Assembly: GCF_009727955.1 (NCBI RefSeq)
Contig: NZ_WOBR01000004.1
Coordinates: forward strand, 55,849 to 119,848
DNA length: 64,000 nucleotides
Reading direction: 5' to 3'
DNA from: Aliivibrio fischeri
GTDB lineage: Bacteria; Pseudomonadota; Gammaproteobacteria; Enterobacterales; Vibrionaceae
Shown: one piece after another, positions 28,234 through 37,140 of the stretch
How positions within the stretch are numbered: position 1 is the first letter of the stretch
Layout of the letters: every line of letters starts with the position of its first letter
The notes under the pieces: generated by a model
The model's input: only the letters and a program-made list of their open reading frames with translations
Database searches by the model: none
What the model was told of the DNA's origin: nothing
Position numbers and translations under genes: made by a program

Positions 28234-29166
28234 TTGGATAAGATTTTTGTAGAAGAGGCAGTTGCTGAGCTTCATACGTTACAAGATATGTTGCGTTGGA
28301 CGGTAAGTCGTTTTAATGCAGCAGGTCTTTTTTATGGTCATGGTACAGATAACGCATGGGATGAAGCTGTTCAACTTGTGCTTCCAACACTGTACTTGCC
28401 AATTGATGTGCCGGCACATGTTCGTGAATCACGTTTAACGTCAACAGAGCGTTTACGTATTGTTGAGCGTGTTGTTCGTCGTATTAATGAGCGTATCCCT
28501 ACTGCTTATTTAACGAATAAAGCGTGGTTCTGTGGTCTTGAGTTCTTTGTTGATGAACGTGTACTTGTGCCTCGTTCGCCAATTGCTGAATTGATTGAAA
28601 CACAATTTGAACCGTGGTTGACTGAAGAACCAACGCGTATTATGGATTTATGTACGGGTAGTGGTTGTATTGCGATTGCGTGTGCTCATGCGTTCCCTAA
28701 TGCGGAAGTTGATGCAATTGATATTTCGACGGATGCGCTAATGGTTGCTGAACAAAATGTTCAAGATCATGGTATGGAGCAACAAGTATTCCCAATCCGT
28801 TCAGATCTATTACGTGATATTCCTAAAGATCAGTATAACTTTATTGTTTCTAATCCACCTTATGTGGATGAAGAAGACATGAACAGTTTACCGGAAGAGT
28901 TTGAGCATGAACCTGAATTAGGTTTAGCAGCAGGTACTGATGGATTGAAGTTAGTTCGCCGTATTTTAGCAAATGCACCAGATTATTTAATGGATAACGG
29001 CTTTTTGATCTGTGAAGTGGGTAACTCAATGGTTCATATGATGGAGCAGTACCCAGATATTCCATTCACTTGGATTGAATTTGCTGAAGGTGGCCATGGT
29101 GTATTCATGCTAACTAAGCAGCAACTTCTTGATTGCGCAGATGAGTTCGCTCTTTATCGCGACTAA
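28234..29166 (+). CDS. prmB: 50S ribosomal protein L3 glutamine methyltransferase PrmB
   Basis: 310 residues, the same length as E. coli PrmB, when started at the TTG at 28234 ([10 protein letters not shown]). A G run at 28224-28228 lies just upstream. A TTG at 28222 would add four residues not seen in the family. The SAM motif [14 protein letters not shown] and the catalytic NPPY in [11 protein letters not shown] are present. It methylates Gln of ribosomal protein L3. A terminator separates it from aroC. Confidence 0.94.
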   Translation: MDKIFVEEAVAELHTLQDMLRWTVSRFNAAGLFYGHGTDNAWDEAVQLVLPTLYLPIDVPAHVRESRLTSTERLRIVERVVRRINERIPTAYLTNKAWFCGLEFFVDERVLVPRSPIAELIETQFEPWLTEEPTRIMDLCTGSGCIAIACAHAFPNAEVDAIDISTDALMVAEQNVQDHGMEQQVFPIRSDLLRDIPKDQYNFIVSNPPYVDEEDMNSLPEEFEHEPELGLAAGTDGLKLVRRILANAPDYLMDNGFLICEVGNSMVHMMEQYPDIPFTWIEFAEGGHGVFMLTKQQLLDCADEFALYRD

Positions 29167-29183
29167 ACCAAGTTAATTTAAAT

Positions 29184-29214
29184 GAAAGCCTGATGGAAAC
29201 ATCGGGCTTTTTTT
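29184..29214 (+). terminator. Intrinsic terminator of prmB
   Basis: AAAGCC-T-GATG pairs with CATC-G-GGCTTT around GAAA, followed by seven T. Confidence 0.88.
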
Positions 29215-29341
29215 ATGCTTGTTTACTTTGTGACATTGCAAAATCCAGTCGTTTGCGAAGTTCTTGTTGTTTTTGACTTGAATGCTTCTTACTTAATGCT
29301 TTTTTAACTAAACGAATCAGTTTCATTGAATTGATATCCAT
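29213..29341 (-). CDS. Possible small basic protein of 42 residues
   Basis: A minus-strand frame from ATG at 29341 to TAA at 29213 encodes MDINSMKLIRLVKKALSKKH and then a Gln/Lys/Arg-rich tail ending DFAMSQSKQA. The composition (amphipathic, strongly basic, no rare-codon run) looks protein-like, and the frame closes neatly at the prmB terminator. No clear ribosome site precedes the first ATG; the internal ATG at residue 6 has GGA 10 nt upstream. I do not recognise it, and it may be chance. Confidence 0.35.
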   Translation of the reverse strand: MDINSMKLIRLVKKALSKKHSSQKQQELRKRLDFAMSQSKQA

Positions 29342-29725
29342 TAAATTAACTACATATGGTATATAGCAGGATTAGTGCCAAGTACATGCTATTGATAATT
29401 ATATCGACAGTAAAATTGAAAACTTTTGCTTTTTTGTATCAAAAATGTTCAATTTTTATTTTTAATAGCAAGTTTTAAGTTGTTTAAATTTACTTATTCT
29501 TTAATGTGAGAGTTATCTTACCATATTTTTGGAATGGCGGTCACGTTTTGCCGTTGTTGGGTGAAGGTGGCAAAAAAGGATGAAAATTAAAAAAAACAAT
29601 AACTGAAAGATAAACCTTGGGATAGGGGTTTACTCTCAATACGATTCAAGCCAATATGGTTTTATTAAGAACTGATTGTTAGTCAGGTGAATGATGACTA
29701 ATCACTTATATTTACAGAGGAAGTA
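29342..29725. other. Gap before aroC
   Basis: 384 nt, AT-rich at first and then more mixed near 29535-29575. I see no supported gene, hairpin or named operator. The aroC ribosome site AGAGGAAG lies at its right end. Confidence 0.5.
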
Positions 29726-30811
29726 ATGGCTGGAAATTCTATAGGACAACATTTTCGAGTAACGACGTTTGGTGAAAGCCACGGGTTAGCGTTAGGCTGC
29801 GTTGTTGATGGCTGCCCTCCAGGTTTGGAATTAACCGAAGCTGATTTACAAGTTGATCTTGATCGTCGCAAACCGGGGACATCAAAATACACAACACAGC
29901 GCCGTGAAGCGGATGAAGTGAAGATTTTATCTGGTGTTTTTGAAGGAAAAACAACAGGTACTTCTATTGGTCTATTAATTGAAAATACAGATCAACGTTC
30001 AAAAGATTACTCTGAGATAAAAGATAAATTCCGTCCAGGCCATGCTGATTACACTTACCATCAGAAGTATGGGCAACGTGATTACCGTGGTGGTGGTCGC
30101 TCTTCGGCACGTGAAACGGCTATGCGTGTTGCAGCAGGTGCGGTAGCTAAAAAGTATTTGAAGCAAGAGTTTGGTATTGAGATTCGAGCTTATTTATCAC
30201 AAATGGGTGATGTATCGATTGATTCTGTTGATTGGAATGAAATTGAAAATAATGCTTTTTTCTGCCCTGATGCGAGTAAAGTTGATGCTTTTGATGAGCT
30301 TATTCGTAAATTAAAGAAAGAAGGTGATTCTATTGGAGCAAAGATCACCGTTGTAGCACAAGGCGTTCCTGTTGGTTTAGGTGAGCCTGTTTTTGATCGT
30401 TTAGATGCAGATGTTGCTCATGCCCTTATGGGGATTAACGCTGTTAAAGGCGTTGAGATTGGCGATGGTTTTGAAGTGGTTAATCAGCGTGGTTCTGAAC
30501 ATCGTGATCCTTTAACGCCTGAAGGTTTTAGCTCAAATCATGCAGGTGGTATTCTAGGTGGTATTTCATCTGGCCAAGATATTGTGGCTCATATTGCCCT
30601 AAAACCGACCTCAAGCATTACGGTTCCTGGTGAAACTATCACTCGTAATGGTGAAAAAACAGAATTGATAACTAAAGGTCGTCATGATCCATGCGTAGGT
30701 ATTCGTGCTGTGCCTATTGCTGAAGCGATGCTAGCGATTGTCGTAATGGATCACTTAGTTCGTCATCGTGGTCAAAACTTTGGTGTTCAAACAGAGACGC
30801 CTAAGATTTAG
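29726..30811 (+). CDS. aroC: Chorismate synthase
   Basis: 361 residues, the usual length. All three signatures are visible: [18 protein letters not shown], the [30 protein letters not shown] region and the [16 protein letters not shown] segment. It makes chorismate from EPSP with reduced FMN as cofactor, the last shared step of aromatic synthesis. The ATG is preceded by AGAGGAAG. It follows prmB, as in E. coli. Confidence 0.97.
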   Translation: MAGNSIGQHFRVTTFGESHGLALGCVVDGCPPGLELTEADLQVDLDRRKPGTSKYTTQRREADEVKILSGVFEGKTTGTSIGLLIENTDQRSKDYSEIKDKFRPGHADYTYHQKYGQRDYRGGGRSSARETAMRVAAGAVAKKYLKQEFGIEIRAYLSQMGDVSIDSVDWNEIENNAFFCPDASKVDAFDELIRKLKKEGDSIGAKITVVAQGVPVGLGEPVFDRLDADVAHALMGINAVKGVEIGDGFEVVNQRGSEHRDPLTPEGFSSNHAGGILGGISSGQDIVAHIALKPTSSITVPGETITRNGEKTELITKGRHDPCVGIRAVPIAEAMLAIVVMDHLVRHRGQNFGVQTETPKI

Positions 30812-30878
30812 ATGATTAAGGGACTTGTTTTTAGGGACGAGTAAGAGCGAGTTAAAAGCGGGGAGAATAGCCCCTTAC

Positions 30879-30916
30879 TACTGACATAAATAAAAAGTAC
30901 TGACATAAATAAAAAG
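30879..30916. repeat. Perfect tandem duplication of 19 bp
   Basis: The unit TACTGACATAAATAAAAAG occurs at 30879-30897 and again at 30898-30916 without a mismatch, which points to a recent slippage event. Confidence 0.9.
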
Positions 30917-30950
30917 AGCCAGATTGACGTTATATTCAATCTGGCTCTTT
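30913..30950 (-). terminator. Long hairpin terminator between aroC and the TRIC gene
   Basis: AAAGAGCCAGATTGA and TCAATCTGGCTCTTT form a perfect 15-bp stem with an 8-nt loop. On the minus strand it is followed by TTTTT, so it ends the TRIC transcript. It may also serve aroC. Confidence 0.88.
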
Positions 30951-30988
30951 CTGATCTTACTCGTCCCTAAAATCGAGTTTCTTTAGGG

Positions 30989-31630
30989 TTATCTTTTCTC
31001 AATCGTTTCTGGTTGCTCTTCTCCAATATCCAAGTGGAATACTGGTAAACACCAACCAAATTTAACTGCAGCCATACGTGCAGAGAAACCTATAACGATA
31101 GTGACAATGGTTGTAATTAATTCATCAACGCCAAAATGAAGTAAGCCAATGTATAAAACAGCAGACAATAAAGAGATGGATGCGTATAGCTCTTTATGTA
31201 ATACCATAGGCTGTTGGCGGCAGAAAAGATCACGAAGTAAACCACCAAATACACCAGTTACGATAGCTGCAACAACACAAATTAATGGATGTAACCCCAT
31301 ATCTAACGCAACTTGAGAACCGATGATACTAAATACGATAAGACCAATCGCATCAAGTAAAACAAAGAAGCGATGGTTTTTAGCCACCCATGGGCCAATC
31401 CAAGTTGTTAATACACCGGCAATACACGTAATTACTAGAAACTGTGGATTTTTCACCCATCCGATAGGGTAGTGCCCAAGAAGGATATCTCGGACAGTAC
31501 CACCACCAATGGCAGTTACACTTGCAACCAGCATCACACCAAACCAATCCATTTTTTTCTTACCGGCAGCTAATGCGCCCGTCATAGCTTCAGCGGTGAT
31601 CCCAATAATATAAAGAATTGTTAATAACAT
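30989..31630 (-). CDS. TRIC/UPF0126-family membrane channel protein
   Basis: 213 residues, about seven membrane helices. It has the internal duplication typical of this family, with one glycine-rich RD motif per half: TAIGGGTVRDILLG (residues 40-53) and VFGGLLRDLF (about 126-135). E. coli YadS and YicG belong here, and bacterial TRIC members conduct monovalent cations. The physiological role here is unknown. It is a single gene with its own terminator. Confidence 0.82.
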   Translation of the reverse strand: MLLTILYIIGITAEAMTGALAAGKKKMDWFGVMLVASVTAIGGGTVRDILLGHYPIGWVKNPQFLVITCIAGVLTTWIGPWVAKNHRFFVLLDAIGLIVFSIIGSQVALDMGLHPLICVVAAIVTGVFGGLLRDLFCRQQPMVLHKELYASISLLSAVLYIGLLHFGVDELITTIVTIVIGFSARMAAVKFGWCLPVFHLDIGEEQPETIEKR

Positions 31631-31735
31631 TTTCTAATACCGTAACGTGCCGAGTAGGCGAAAAAAGAAGCCACAGATTTTATGTAATTAAGCGACTAAT
31701 GACGAATGAAAAAAACTATTCTGAATTAATTCGGA

Positions 31736-32269
31736 TTAGTTTTTGTTATGTCTAATGTCTATTTTCTGAGCTTTGGGTTTGTGTATTCTGATATTTAGTA
31801 TTTTTTGATGCACGCCACGACGTAAACTTTTGAACGAATTTTCAAGCTTATCAATCCCCAATAATACGAACAGAGCTAATAAAGTAATAATGATGGATTG
31901 TTGAATGTAACCTAGTGCTATCATCATACCTAAAGCAGCAAGTACCCAAATAATGGCCGCAGACGTTACGCCATGTATTTTTCCATCAAGAGTCATCATT
32001 ACACCAGCACCTAGGAAACCAACACCGGTAATGATTTGCCCTAATACTCTTGCTTGATCTAATGTATTTGGTGATAGCGATACTGCCATAGCAAGAAAGA
32101 AGTAAGTGCCCGAAATAATTAAAATTGAGGTTCTTATTCCTACTGGTTTTCCACGTGTTTGGCGCTCTGTGCCAATAAGAAAACCATTAAATGCACAAGC
32201 AAAAATCGCAGTCCAAGAAAAAGGGCCTAAATCGAGTAATTGAGTTAAATCTAAAGTGATGTCATTCAC
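31736..32269 (-). CDS. MgtC/SapB-family inner-membrane protein
   Basis: 177 residues. The MgtC core is visible: FNGFLIGTERQTRGKPVGIRTSILI, then VLGQIITGVGFLGAGVMM and GVTSAAIIWVLAALGMMIALG, with four or five membrane helices and a basic tail. The start is GTG. Homologues are linked to magnesium limitation and acid or intracellular survival, but the short form without the C-terminal ACT-like domain is poorly understood. It is followed by the TRIC gene in the same direction, with a 105-nt gap. Confidence 0.82.
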   Translation of the reverse strand: MNDITLDLTQLLDLGPFSWTAIFACAFNGFLIGTERQTRGKPVGIRTSILIISGTYFFLAMAVSLSPNTLDQARVLGQIITGVGFLGAGVMMTLDGKIHGVTSAAIIWVLAALGMMIALGYIQQSIIITLLALFVLLGIDKLENSFKSLRRGVHQKILNIRIHKPKAQKIDIRHNKN

Positions 32270-32458
32270 AGCTTTGATAGCTCCAAATAAAAAGGGATAA
32301 AATAATTCACATAGGTAATTTTTGCGGAGAGTATCAGTTCGATCTTTTTACACATAATGAATAATTTTGAAAAAGAAGATAAAAAAAATTTATCTACATA
32401 TGTCTTTTAATATTCATGCGGTAGAATGTCATTCAATTTATAATTTGAAGCTCGTGGC

Positions 32459-32989
32459 ATGTCGCACCAATACCAAGATTTAATCTCTATTTTTAATAAT
32501 ACCTTTTATGATTCTTTCAACACTAAGCTTGAGCTTGGTGGTGATGAACCTATCTATTTACCTGCCGATGATGAATTTGCTTATCATCGTATTATTTTTG
32601 CTCGTGGTTTCTATCAATCAGGCATGCATGAAATAGCACATTGGTGTGTTGCTGGACCTGAACGTCGATTATTGGAAGACTTCGGTTATTGGTATGAGCC
32701 TGATGGACGTACAGAACAAGTTCAAGCCGAGTTTGAAAAGGTTGAAATTCGACCGCAAGCATATGAATGGATTTTGTCATTAAGTGCAGGATTAAAATTT
32801 AATGTTAGCTGCGATAACTTGAATGGCGATTTTGAACCAGATCGTTTAGCATTCATGGCAAAAGTACATAATGAAGTAATGACAATTTTAGATAGTGGAT
32901 TACCACCACGAGTTGATATGCTATCTAATGCATTGCGCGAGTTTTATCAAATAGCCCCATTAACTAAAGAACAATTTATTGTCCAATAG
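32459..32989 (+). CDS. epmC: Elongation factor P hydroxylase EpmC
   Basis: 176 residues matching E. coli YfcM/EpmC along its length: DEPIYLPADDEFAYHRIIFARGFYQS, the iron-binding-like GMHEIAHWC, the RRLLEDFGYWYEPDGRT block and VSCDNLNGDFEPDRLAF. EpmC hydroxylates the modified lysine of EF-P. EpmA and EpmB are not in this window. It overlaps or abuts yfcL, as in E. coli. Confidence 0.93.
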   Translation: MSHQYQDLISIFNNTFYDSFNTKLELGGDEPIYLPADDEFAYHRIIFARGFYQSGMHEIAHWCVAGPERRLLEDFGYWYEPDGRTEQVQAEFEKVEIRPQAYEWILSLSAGLKFNVSCDNLNGDFEPDRLAFMAKVHNEVMTILDSGLPPRVDMLSNALREFYQIAPLTKEQFIVQ

Positions 32990-32996
32990 GAAAAAG

Positions 32997-33257
32997 ATGA
33001 TCATTGAATTTGAAGAAAAAATGCTTGAATTAATTGATGCTCGAATTGAATCGGCATCTGATGATGAGTTATTTGCAGGCGGCTACTTACGTGGCCATAT
33101 TTCGTTATCAGTGGCTAATTGTGAAGAGCAAGGTATTAACGATATCGATATCTTAAAAAGTCATATTAATGATAGCCTTGAAAAAGCAAAATCAGAATTA
33201 TCTCCAGCGGACCGTATTATTGTTGCTGAGCTGTGGGATGAATTACAAAACGCTTAA
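32997..33257 (+). CDS. yfcL: YfcL-family protein
   Basis: 86 residues from the ATG at 32997, with AGGAAAAAG directly upstream. It has the conserved start MIIEFEEKMLELID and ASDDELFAGGYLRGH block of E. coli YfcL. It is acidic and helical with no signal peptide. It follows epmC by 7 nt and ends at a terminator, so the two form an operon. The function is unknown; conserved pairing with epmC suggests a link to EF-P modification (inference). Confidence 0.85.
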   Translation: MIIEFEEKMLELIDARIESASDDELFAGGYLRGHISLSVANCEEQGINDIDILKSHINDSLEKAKSELSPADRIIVAELWDELQNA

Positions 33258-33286
33258 TTTAGTATGAAGAATAAGTGTTAGTAAAT

Positions 33287-33316
33287 AAAGGCAGTGTAGA
33301 GATCACTGCCTTTTTT
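33287..33316 (+). terminator. Intrinsic terminator of epmC-yfcL
   Basis: AAAGGCAGTG pairs with CACTGCCTTTTTT around a 7-nt loop. Confidence 0.88.
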
Positions 33317-33331
33317 GTTTCTTATATAAAT

Positions 33332-33757
33332 TTAGCCTTTAAAGCCTGTTATGTTACTTAGCTTATCTCTTAGTAGATCAACTAGTTGAGTTTGAGAAGA
33401 TTGCGCACGGATAACACCAGTTGTATTTCCCCATACCGGCCCCGGCCAAGCGACATCAGTAGTAAAGCGGGCAATGTGATGAATATGCAGTTGAGGTACT
33501 AAATTACCTAATGCACCGATATTAATTTTATCAGGCGAAAAATTATCTTCTAATAGTTGAGCAACCGCACTTGATTCTTTAATGAGCTGGATCTGTTGCT
33601 CATCAGTCATGTGATGAATTTCTTTTAATTCTTCAATTCTTGGTACCAAAATTAACCAAGGGCCAATATCTTCTTTAATTAAAAGTACCTTACATAAAGG
33701 TAAATTTCCTAAAACAATACAGTCTTGTTGCAAACGTGGGTGTAATTGGAAAGCCAT
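33332..33757 (-). CDS. HIT-family protein with an altered histidine triad
   Basis: 141 residues of HIT fold (LILVPRIEELKEIHHMTDEQ, then KINIGALGNLVPQLHIHHIARF). The usual triad is His-x-His-x-His. Here the segment reads H-I-H-H-I, so the third His is shifted by one position. This variant may alter or remove nucleotide hydrolase activity. It is a single gene, convergent with yfcL, and the substrate is unknown. Confidence 0.8.
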   Translation of the reverse strand: MAFQLHPRLQQDCIVLGNLPLCKVLLIKEDIGPWLILVPRIEELKEIHHMTDEQQIQLIKESSAVAQLLEDNFSPDKINIGALGNLVPQLHIHHIARFTTDVAWPGPVWGNTTGVIRAQSSQTQLVDLLRDKLSNITGFKG

Positions 33758-33835
33758 CCCTATCTCCTAGGTTTCTATCAGCAATGCTTTGTTATATCAT
33801 AACTCACTTATAATAATGAGACAGTGAAGCAATTC

Positions 33836-34777
33836 ATGACTGAAAAAATCGATAAAAACGTTTATAACCCAACTTTTCAATGGGCATTCCTTCATCCTAG
33901 ATACTGGCCAACGTGGCTTGGGATTGGTTTTGCTATTTTTTTGGCTTTTATTCCATTTCGATTACGTGACAAATTAGCAGCGAAAATCGTTAAATTAGTA
34001 CTTAAGAAACCAAGTGGTGGTATTAAGCGTGCTAAGTTAAATATTGCGACCTGTTTTCCTGAAAAATCAGAACAAGAGCAACAGAAGCTGCTTGAAGATA
34101 CTTATATTACGGGAGCTCAAGTTATGCTTGGCTTTTCTGAGTTGCTTGTTCGTAGCCGTAAGCATAATGAAAAACGTGGTATTTTTGTGGGAGGAGAGAA
34201 TTTATTTCCTCTGCTTGAACAGAAAGAAAACATCATTATTTTAGCACCTCATGCGTGGGCTATTGATTTTCCTGCTATCTTATTAGCTTCTCGTGGTTAT
34301 CATGTAACCACTATGATGAAACCACAGAAAAACCCAATTACAGACTGGCTAATGCACGTTCAGCGAATGCAATATGGCGGTAAGATCTATGCACGTAGTG
34401 CGGGTATTAAACCGTTAATTAAGGCGATTAAAGAAGGCTATTTAGCGTATTACTTACCAGATGAAGATCATGGACCTCAAAATAGTGTATTTGTACCTTT
34501 CTTTGCGACTCAGAAAGCAACGCTAAAAGGGTTTGGTAAACTGGCTCGTTTATCAAAAGCGAAAGTAGTACCAATGTTGCCATCTTATAATTCTGAAACG
34601 GGTCAGTTTGAAATCATTACTTTGCCTGCTATTGCTGATTTCCCATCTGGTGATGAAGAAACAGATGCTCGAGCAATGAATATTGCCATTGAACAATTAG
34701 TTACTGAACGTCCTGAGCAATATATGTGGGTATTAAACTTATTACGCTCTCGTCCAGACGGCAGCCGTTTGTACTAA
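33836..34777 (+). CDS. lpxM: Lipid A secondary acyltransferase (LpxM/LpxN type)
   Basis: 313 residues from the ATG at 33836. A GTG at 33824 is possible but would leave almost no leader after the TATAAT at 33809-33814. It has an N-terminal membrane segment (about residues 25-44) and the acyltransferase motif HX4D in LAPHAWAIDFP. The YYLPDEDHGPQNSVFVPFFA block and RPEQYMWVLNLL are close to E. coli LpxM. It adds a secondary acyl chain to Kdo2-lipid A; Vibrio homologues can use a hydroxyacyl donor (LpxN), and the sequence alone does not say which. Confidence 0.87.
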   Translation: MTEKIDKNVYNPTFQWAFLHPRYWPTWLGIGFAIFLAFIPFRLRDKLAAKIVKLVLKKPSGGIKRAKLNIATCFPEKSEQEQQKLLEDTYITGAQVMLGFSELLVRSRKHNEKRGIFVGGENLFPLLEQKENIIILAPHAWAIDFPAILLASRGYHVTTMMKPQKNPITDWLMHVQRMQYGGKIYARSAGIKPLIKAIKEGYLAYYLPDEDHGPQNSVFVPFFATQKATLKGFGKLARLSKAKVVPMLPSYNSETGQFEIITLPAIADFPSGDEETDARAMNIAIEQLVTERPEQYMWVLNLLRSRPDGSRLY

Positions 34778-34803
34778 ATTTTTGTTATTCGGCTCTTATT
34801 TGA

Positions 34804-34837
34804 AACCCGTAGAATTACACTATTCCGCGGGTTTTTT
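34804..34837 (+). terminator. Intrinsic terminator of lpxM
   Basis: AACCCG pairs with CGGGTT, with further pairing AGAAT/ATTC inside, followed by six T. Confidence 0.8.
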
Positions 34838-34895
34838 ATGTCTCATAGAAATTTTTGTTATTCGTTGTGTAACAGAATCACTAGGTATTATTTAT

Positions 34896-34909
34896 TTGAT
34901 TTATATCAA
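34896..34909. promoter_or_regulatory. Perfect FNR-type palindrome upstream of clcA
   Basis: TTGATTTATATCAA equals the FNR consensus TTGAT-N4-ATCAA at all ten positions. It lies about 140 nt before the clcA start, in the 270-nt gap after the lpxM terminator. Confidence 0.6.
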
Positions 34910-35047
34910 AGGTCGATCTCGGTCATTTAATCAATCTAAGTTTTTGTAAATGGTTAGGGTCTATCGGCTGCTGAAGCGTATAATTATTTGTGATCTTTAT
35001 TCTAATAATGTTGCCAATGCTCTTTAAGTGCTAAGTTGATTCGATAA

Positions 35048-36454
35048 ATGCCAAAATCACCCAATTTTCGTTTCTTTCAAGGTGGGATGCTTAAACATCG
35101 CACAACCCCAAAATTTTTAACCACACAAACTGATTACTATGCACTGCTGTTTTTATCTGCTCTAGTTGGCGGTATTGCTGGTTCTGTTGTTGCAATGTTC
35201 GAAGCGTCTATTCGATTAATTGGCGAACAGCGCTTACATTTTCTTGATTCACTTCCATATTCTGAATTTATTGCTCCTGTTGGAGCTGTAGTTGCTGGCG
35301 CTGCAATGGCTGCGGTAGGTTTTTGGTTAACGTTTAAATTTGCCCCAGAAGTAGCAGGTAGTGGGATTCCACACATTGAAGGCGCACTGGATGGCACTCA
35401 TGAGATTCGTTGGCATCGAGTATTACCTGTTAAATTTATAGCAGGCACATTAACTATTGGCTCTGGTATGGTGTTAGGGCGTGAAGGCCCATCCATACAA
35501 ATTGGGGGGGCTGTAGGTCGAATGGTTGCTTGTAAAGGTAAACGATTCAGCCATTCTTCACATATATTAACTGCCGCTGGTGCTGCTGCAGGTTTAGCCG
35601 CTGCATTTAATGCACCATTAGCAGGGATTCTTTTCATCGTTGAAGAGATGCGTCCACAATTTAGATATAACATTACCTCAATTAAATGTGTGACACTGGC
35701 AACGGCGGTTGCAACGATTGTCATGCGTTCATTACATGGACAAGAGGCCTTTTTAACGATACCAAGTTTTGAAGTTCCACCACTAAGATCGCTTATCTTG
35801 TTTGCAATTCTAGGAATTATTTTTGGCATTATAGGGGTTAACTTTAATAAATGGATTTTAAAAGGGACTGCTAAAGTTAAAAAATATCATCAAAATAAGC
35901 TCTCTCGAATTGTATTTATGGGGGCGATTTTTGGTGCAACATTTTCATTATTGCATTTAATAGCACCTAAGCTATCGGGTAGTGGTATGGAGATCATTAC
36001 TGAAATGTTCTACAGCCCAATGACTTGGATAATTATGGTAGGTTTCTTTGTTCTTCGAGTTATTGTAACTGTTGCTTGTTTTTCATCTGGTGCACCAGGT
36101 GGTATTTTTGCGCCAATGTTAGCCTTAGGTACATTGCTTGGTTTATCTTATGGCGTGGTGATGTCAGCTTGGTTCCCCGGTTGGATAGCTGAGCCTGGTG
36201 TTTACGCTATTGCAGGTATGGGCGCACTGTTTGCTGCAACGGTTAGAGCTCCTGTTACTGGGGTGATTCTTGTTGTGGAAATGACCAATAATTACCAATT
36301 AATTTTACCTTTATTGGTTACGACATTAGGCGCAACGTTTATTGCTCAGGCTTTAGGTGGTCAACCCCTTTATTCTGCCTTATTGAAACAATCATTAGTC
36401 AAAGACAAAGAGTTAAGAGCAGATCACCAAAATCCTTTAAAAGACGTAACTTAA
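35048..36454 (+). CDS. clcA: H+/Cl- exchange transporter ClcA
   Basis: 468 residues, close to the 473 of E. coli ClcA. The three selectivity motifs are present: GSGIP (GSGIPHIEG), GREGP with the gating Glu, and GxFxP in APGGIFAPML. The internal proton Glu is in LFIVEEMRPQF and the ion-coordinating Tyr near the end is in PLYSALL. It exchanges chloride for protons and supports survival in acid. The last 18 bases overlap the 3' end of the convergent gene. A perfect FNR box lies upstream. Confidence 0.95.
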   Translation: MPKSPNFRFFQGGMLKHRTTPKFLTTQTDYYALLFLSALVGGIAGSVVAMFEASIRLIGEQRLHFLDSLPYSEFIAPVGAVVAGAAMAAVGFWLTFKFAPEVAGSGIPHIEGALDGTHEIRWHRVLPVKFIAGTLTIGSGMVLGREGPSIQIGGAVGRMVACKGKRFSHSSHILTAAGAAAGLAAAFNAPLAGILFIVEEMRPQFRYNITSIKCVTLATAVATIVMRSLHGQEAFLTIPSFEVPPLRSLILFAILGIIFGIIGVNFNKWILKGTAKVKKYHQNKLSRIVFMGAIFGATFSLLHLIAPKLSGSGMEIITEMFYSPMTWIIMVGFFVLRVIVTVACFSSGAPGGIFAPMLALGTLLGLSYGVVMSAWFPGWIAEPGVYAIAGMGALFAATVRAPVTGVILVVEMTNNYQLILPLLVTTLGATFIAQALGGQPLYSALLKQSLVKDKELRADHQNPLKDVT

Positions 36455-37048
36455 TGTAACTTGACTGGTAATAAAGTCTATTCCGATCCCATTAGCAATA
36501 ATACGTCCCATTGTATAACTCGCTGCAATATTTAGAGAGTAGGGCAGCGAGTATCCTAGCTCAACTCCATACGATAAACCTACTTCACTAATGGAATTCT
36601 CACCAGTAATGGTTGTGGTAATTGTTTTTCCATTCAACGTATTTTGAGAATACGTATCGACCATTAAATCTAAAGAATATTGATGTACACCCAAAATACT
36701 CGCCAGATAAAACTCAGTATCAAACAAATAAGATTGGTATTTTAAGTTTGCTCCAATTGAACTCGCTTCGACCTCAGTATTGTCGTAATTAGCGCCATTT
36801 GAATAATGATGTTCATAATCCCCCATTTTGTTGTATTCAAGTTCAACAATAAGGTAATACTCTGGAGCAAGCATAAATGGGTAGCCTGCTTTGATAAATA
36901 ATCCATTATCTAAATCAATTTCAGCACCGTTAAGAGTGAGTGATGATTTAGCGAAACCTGATGATAAATAAAGACCATCAAATTTAGCAAAACAATTACA
37001 AGAAATAAGCAGCAATGCGCAAGAAAGTAAGTACTTCATAAGATTCAT
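36437..37048 (-). CDS. Small outer-membrane beta-barrel protein
   Basis: 203 residues: a signal peptide (about 1-21, ending NCFA), then alternating amphipathic strands with many aromatic residues, ending in VTLSYVF with a terminal Phe, the outer-membrane insertion signal. The length fits an eight-stranded barrel (OmpA/OmpX-like). I do not recognise the family precisely. The 3' end overlaps clcA on the opposite strand by 18 bp. An FNR-like box lies about 100 nt upstream. Confidence 0.75.
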   Translation of the reverse strand: MNLMKYLLSCALLLISCNCFAKFDGLYLSSGFAKSSLTLNGAEIDLDNGLFIKAGYPFMLAPEYYLIVELEYNKMGDYEHHYSNGANYDNTEVEASSIGANLKYQSYLFDTEFYLASILGVHQYSLDLMVDTYSQNTLNGKTITTTITGENSISEVGLSYGVELGYSLPYSLNIAASYTMGRIIANGIGIDFITSQVTLSYVF

Positions 37049-37140
37049 CCATATTGATTATTATGTAAGTATCAGACCAGACAATAGCTCTTCAAATAAT
37101 GCTTTTTGAAGTTCGATAAAATTTGCTCTATCGATGTATT

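Larger units (their letters stand above)
30831..30970. repeat. Intergenic element with perfect 16-bp inverted ends (copy B)
   Basis: TTAGGGACGAGTAAGA (30831-30846) and TCTTACTCGTCCCTAA (30955-30970) are exact inverted copies 140 bp apart end to end. Inside are a GGGG/CCCC mini hairpin (about 30859-30874), two adjacent exact 19-bp copies (30879-30916) and the terminator at 30913-30950. The ends match the right edge of the element at 18292-18395. It has no coding capacity and resembles a miniature inverted-repeat element. Confidence 0.7.

Noticed and set aside
29385-29410. Fur box
   Set aside because: TGATAATTATATC-like sequence fits only about half of the 19-bp consensus, as expected in AT-rich DNA.
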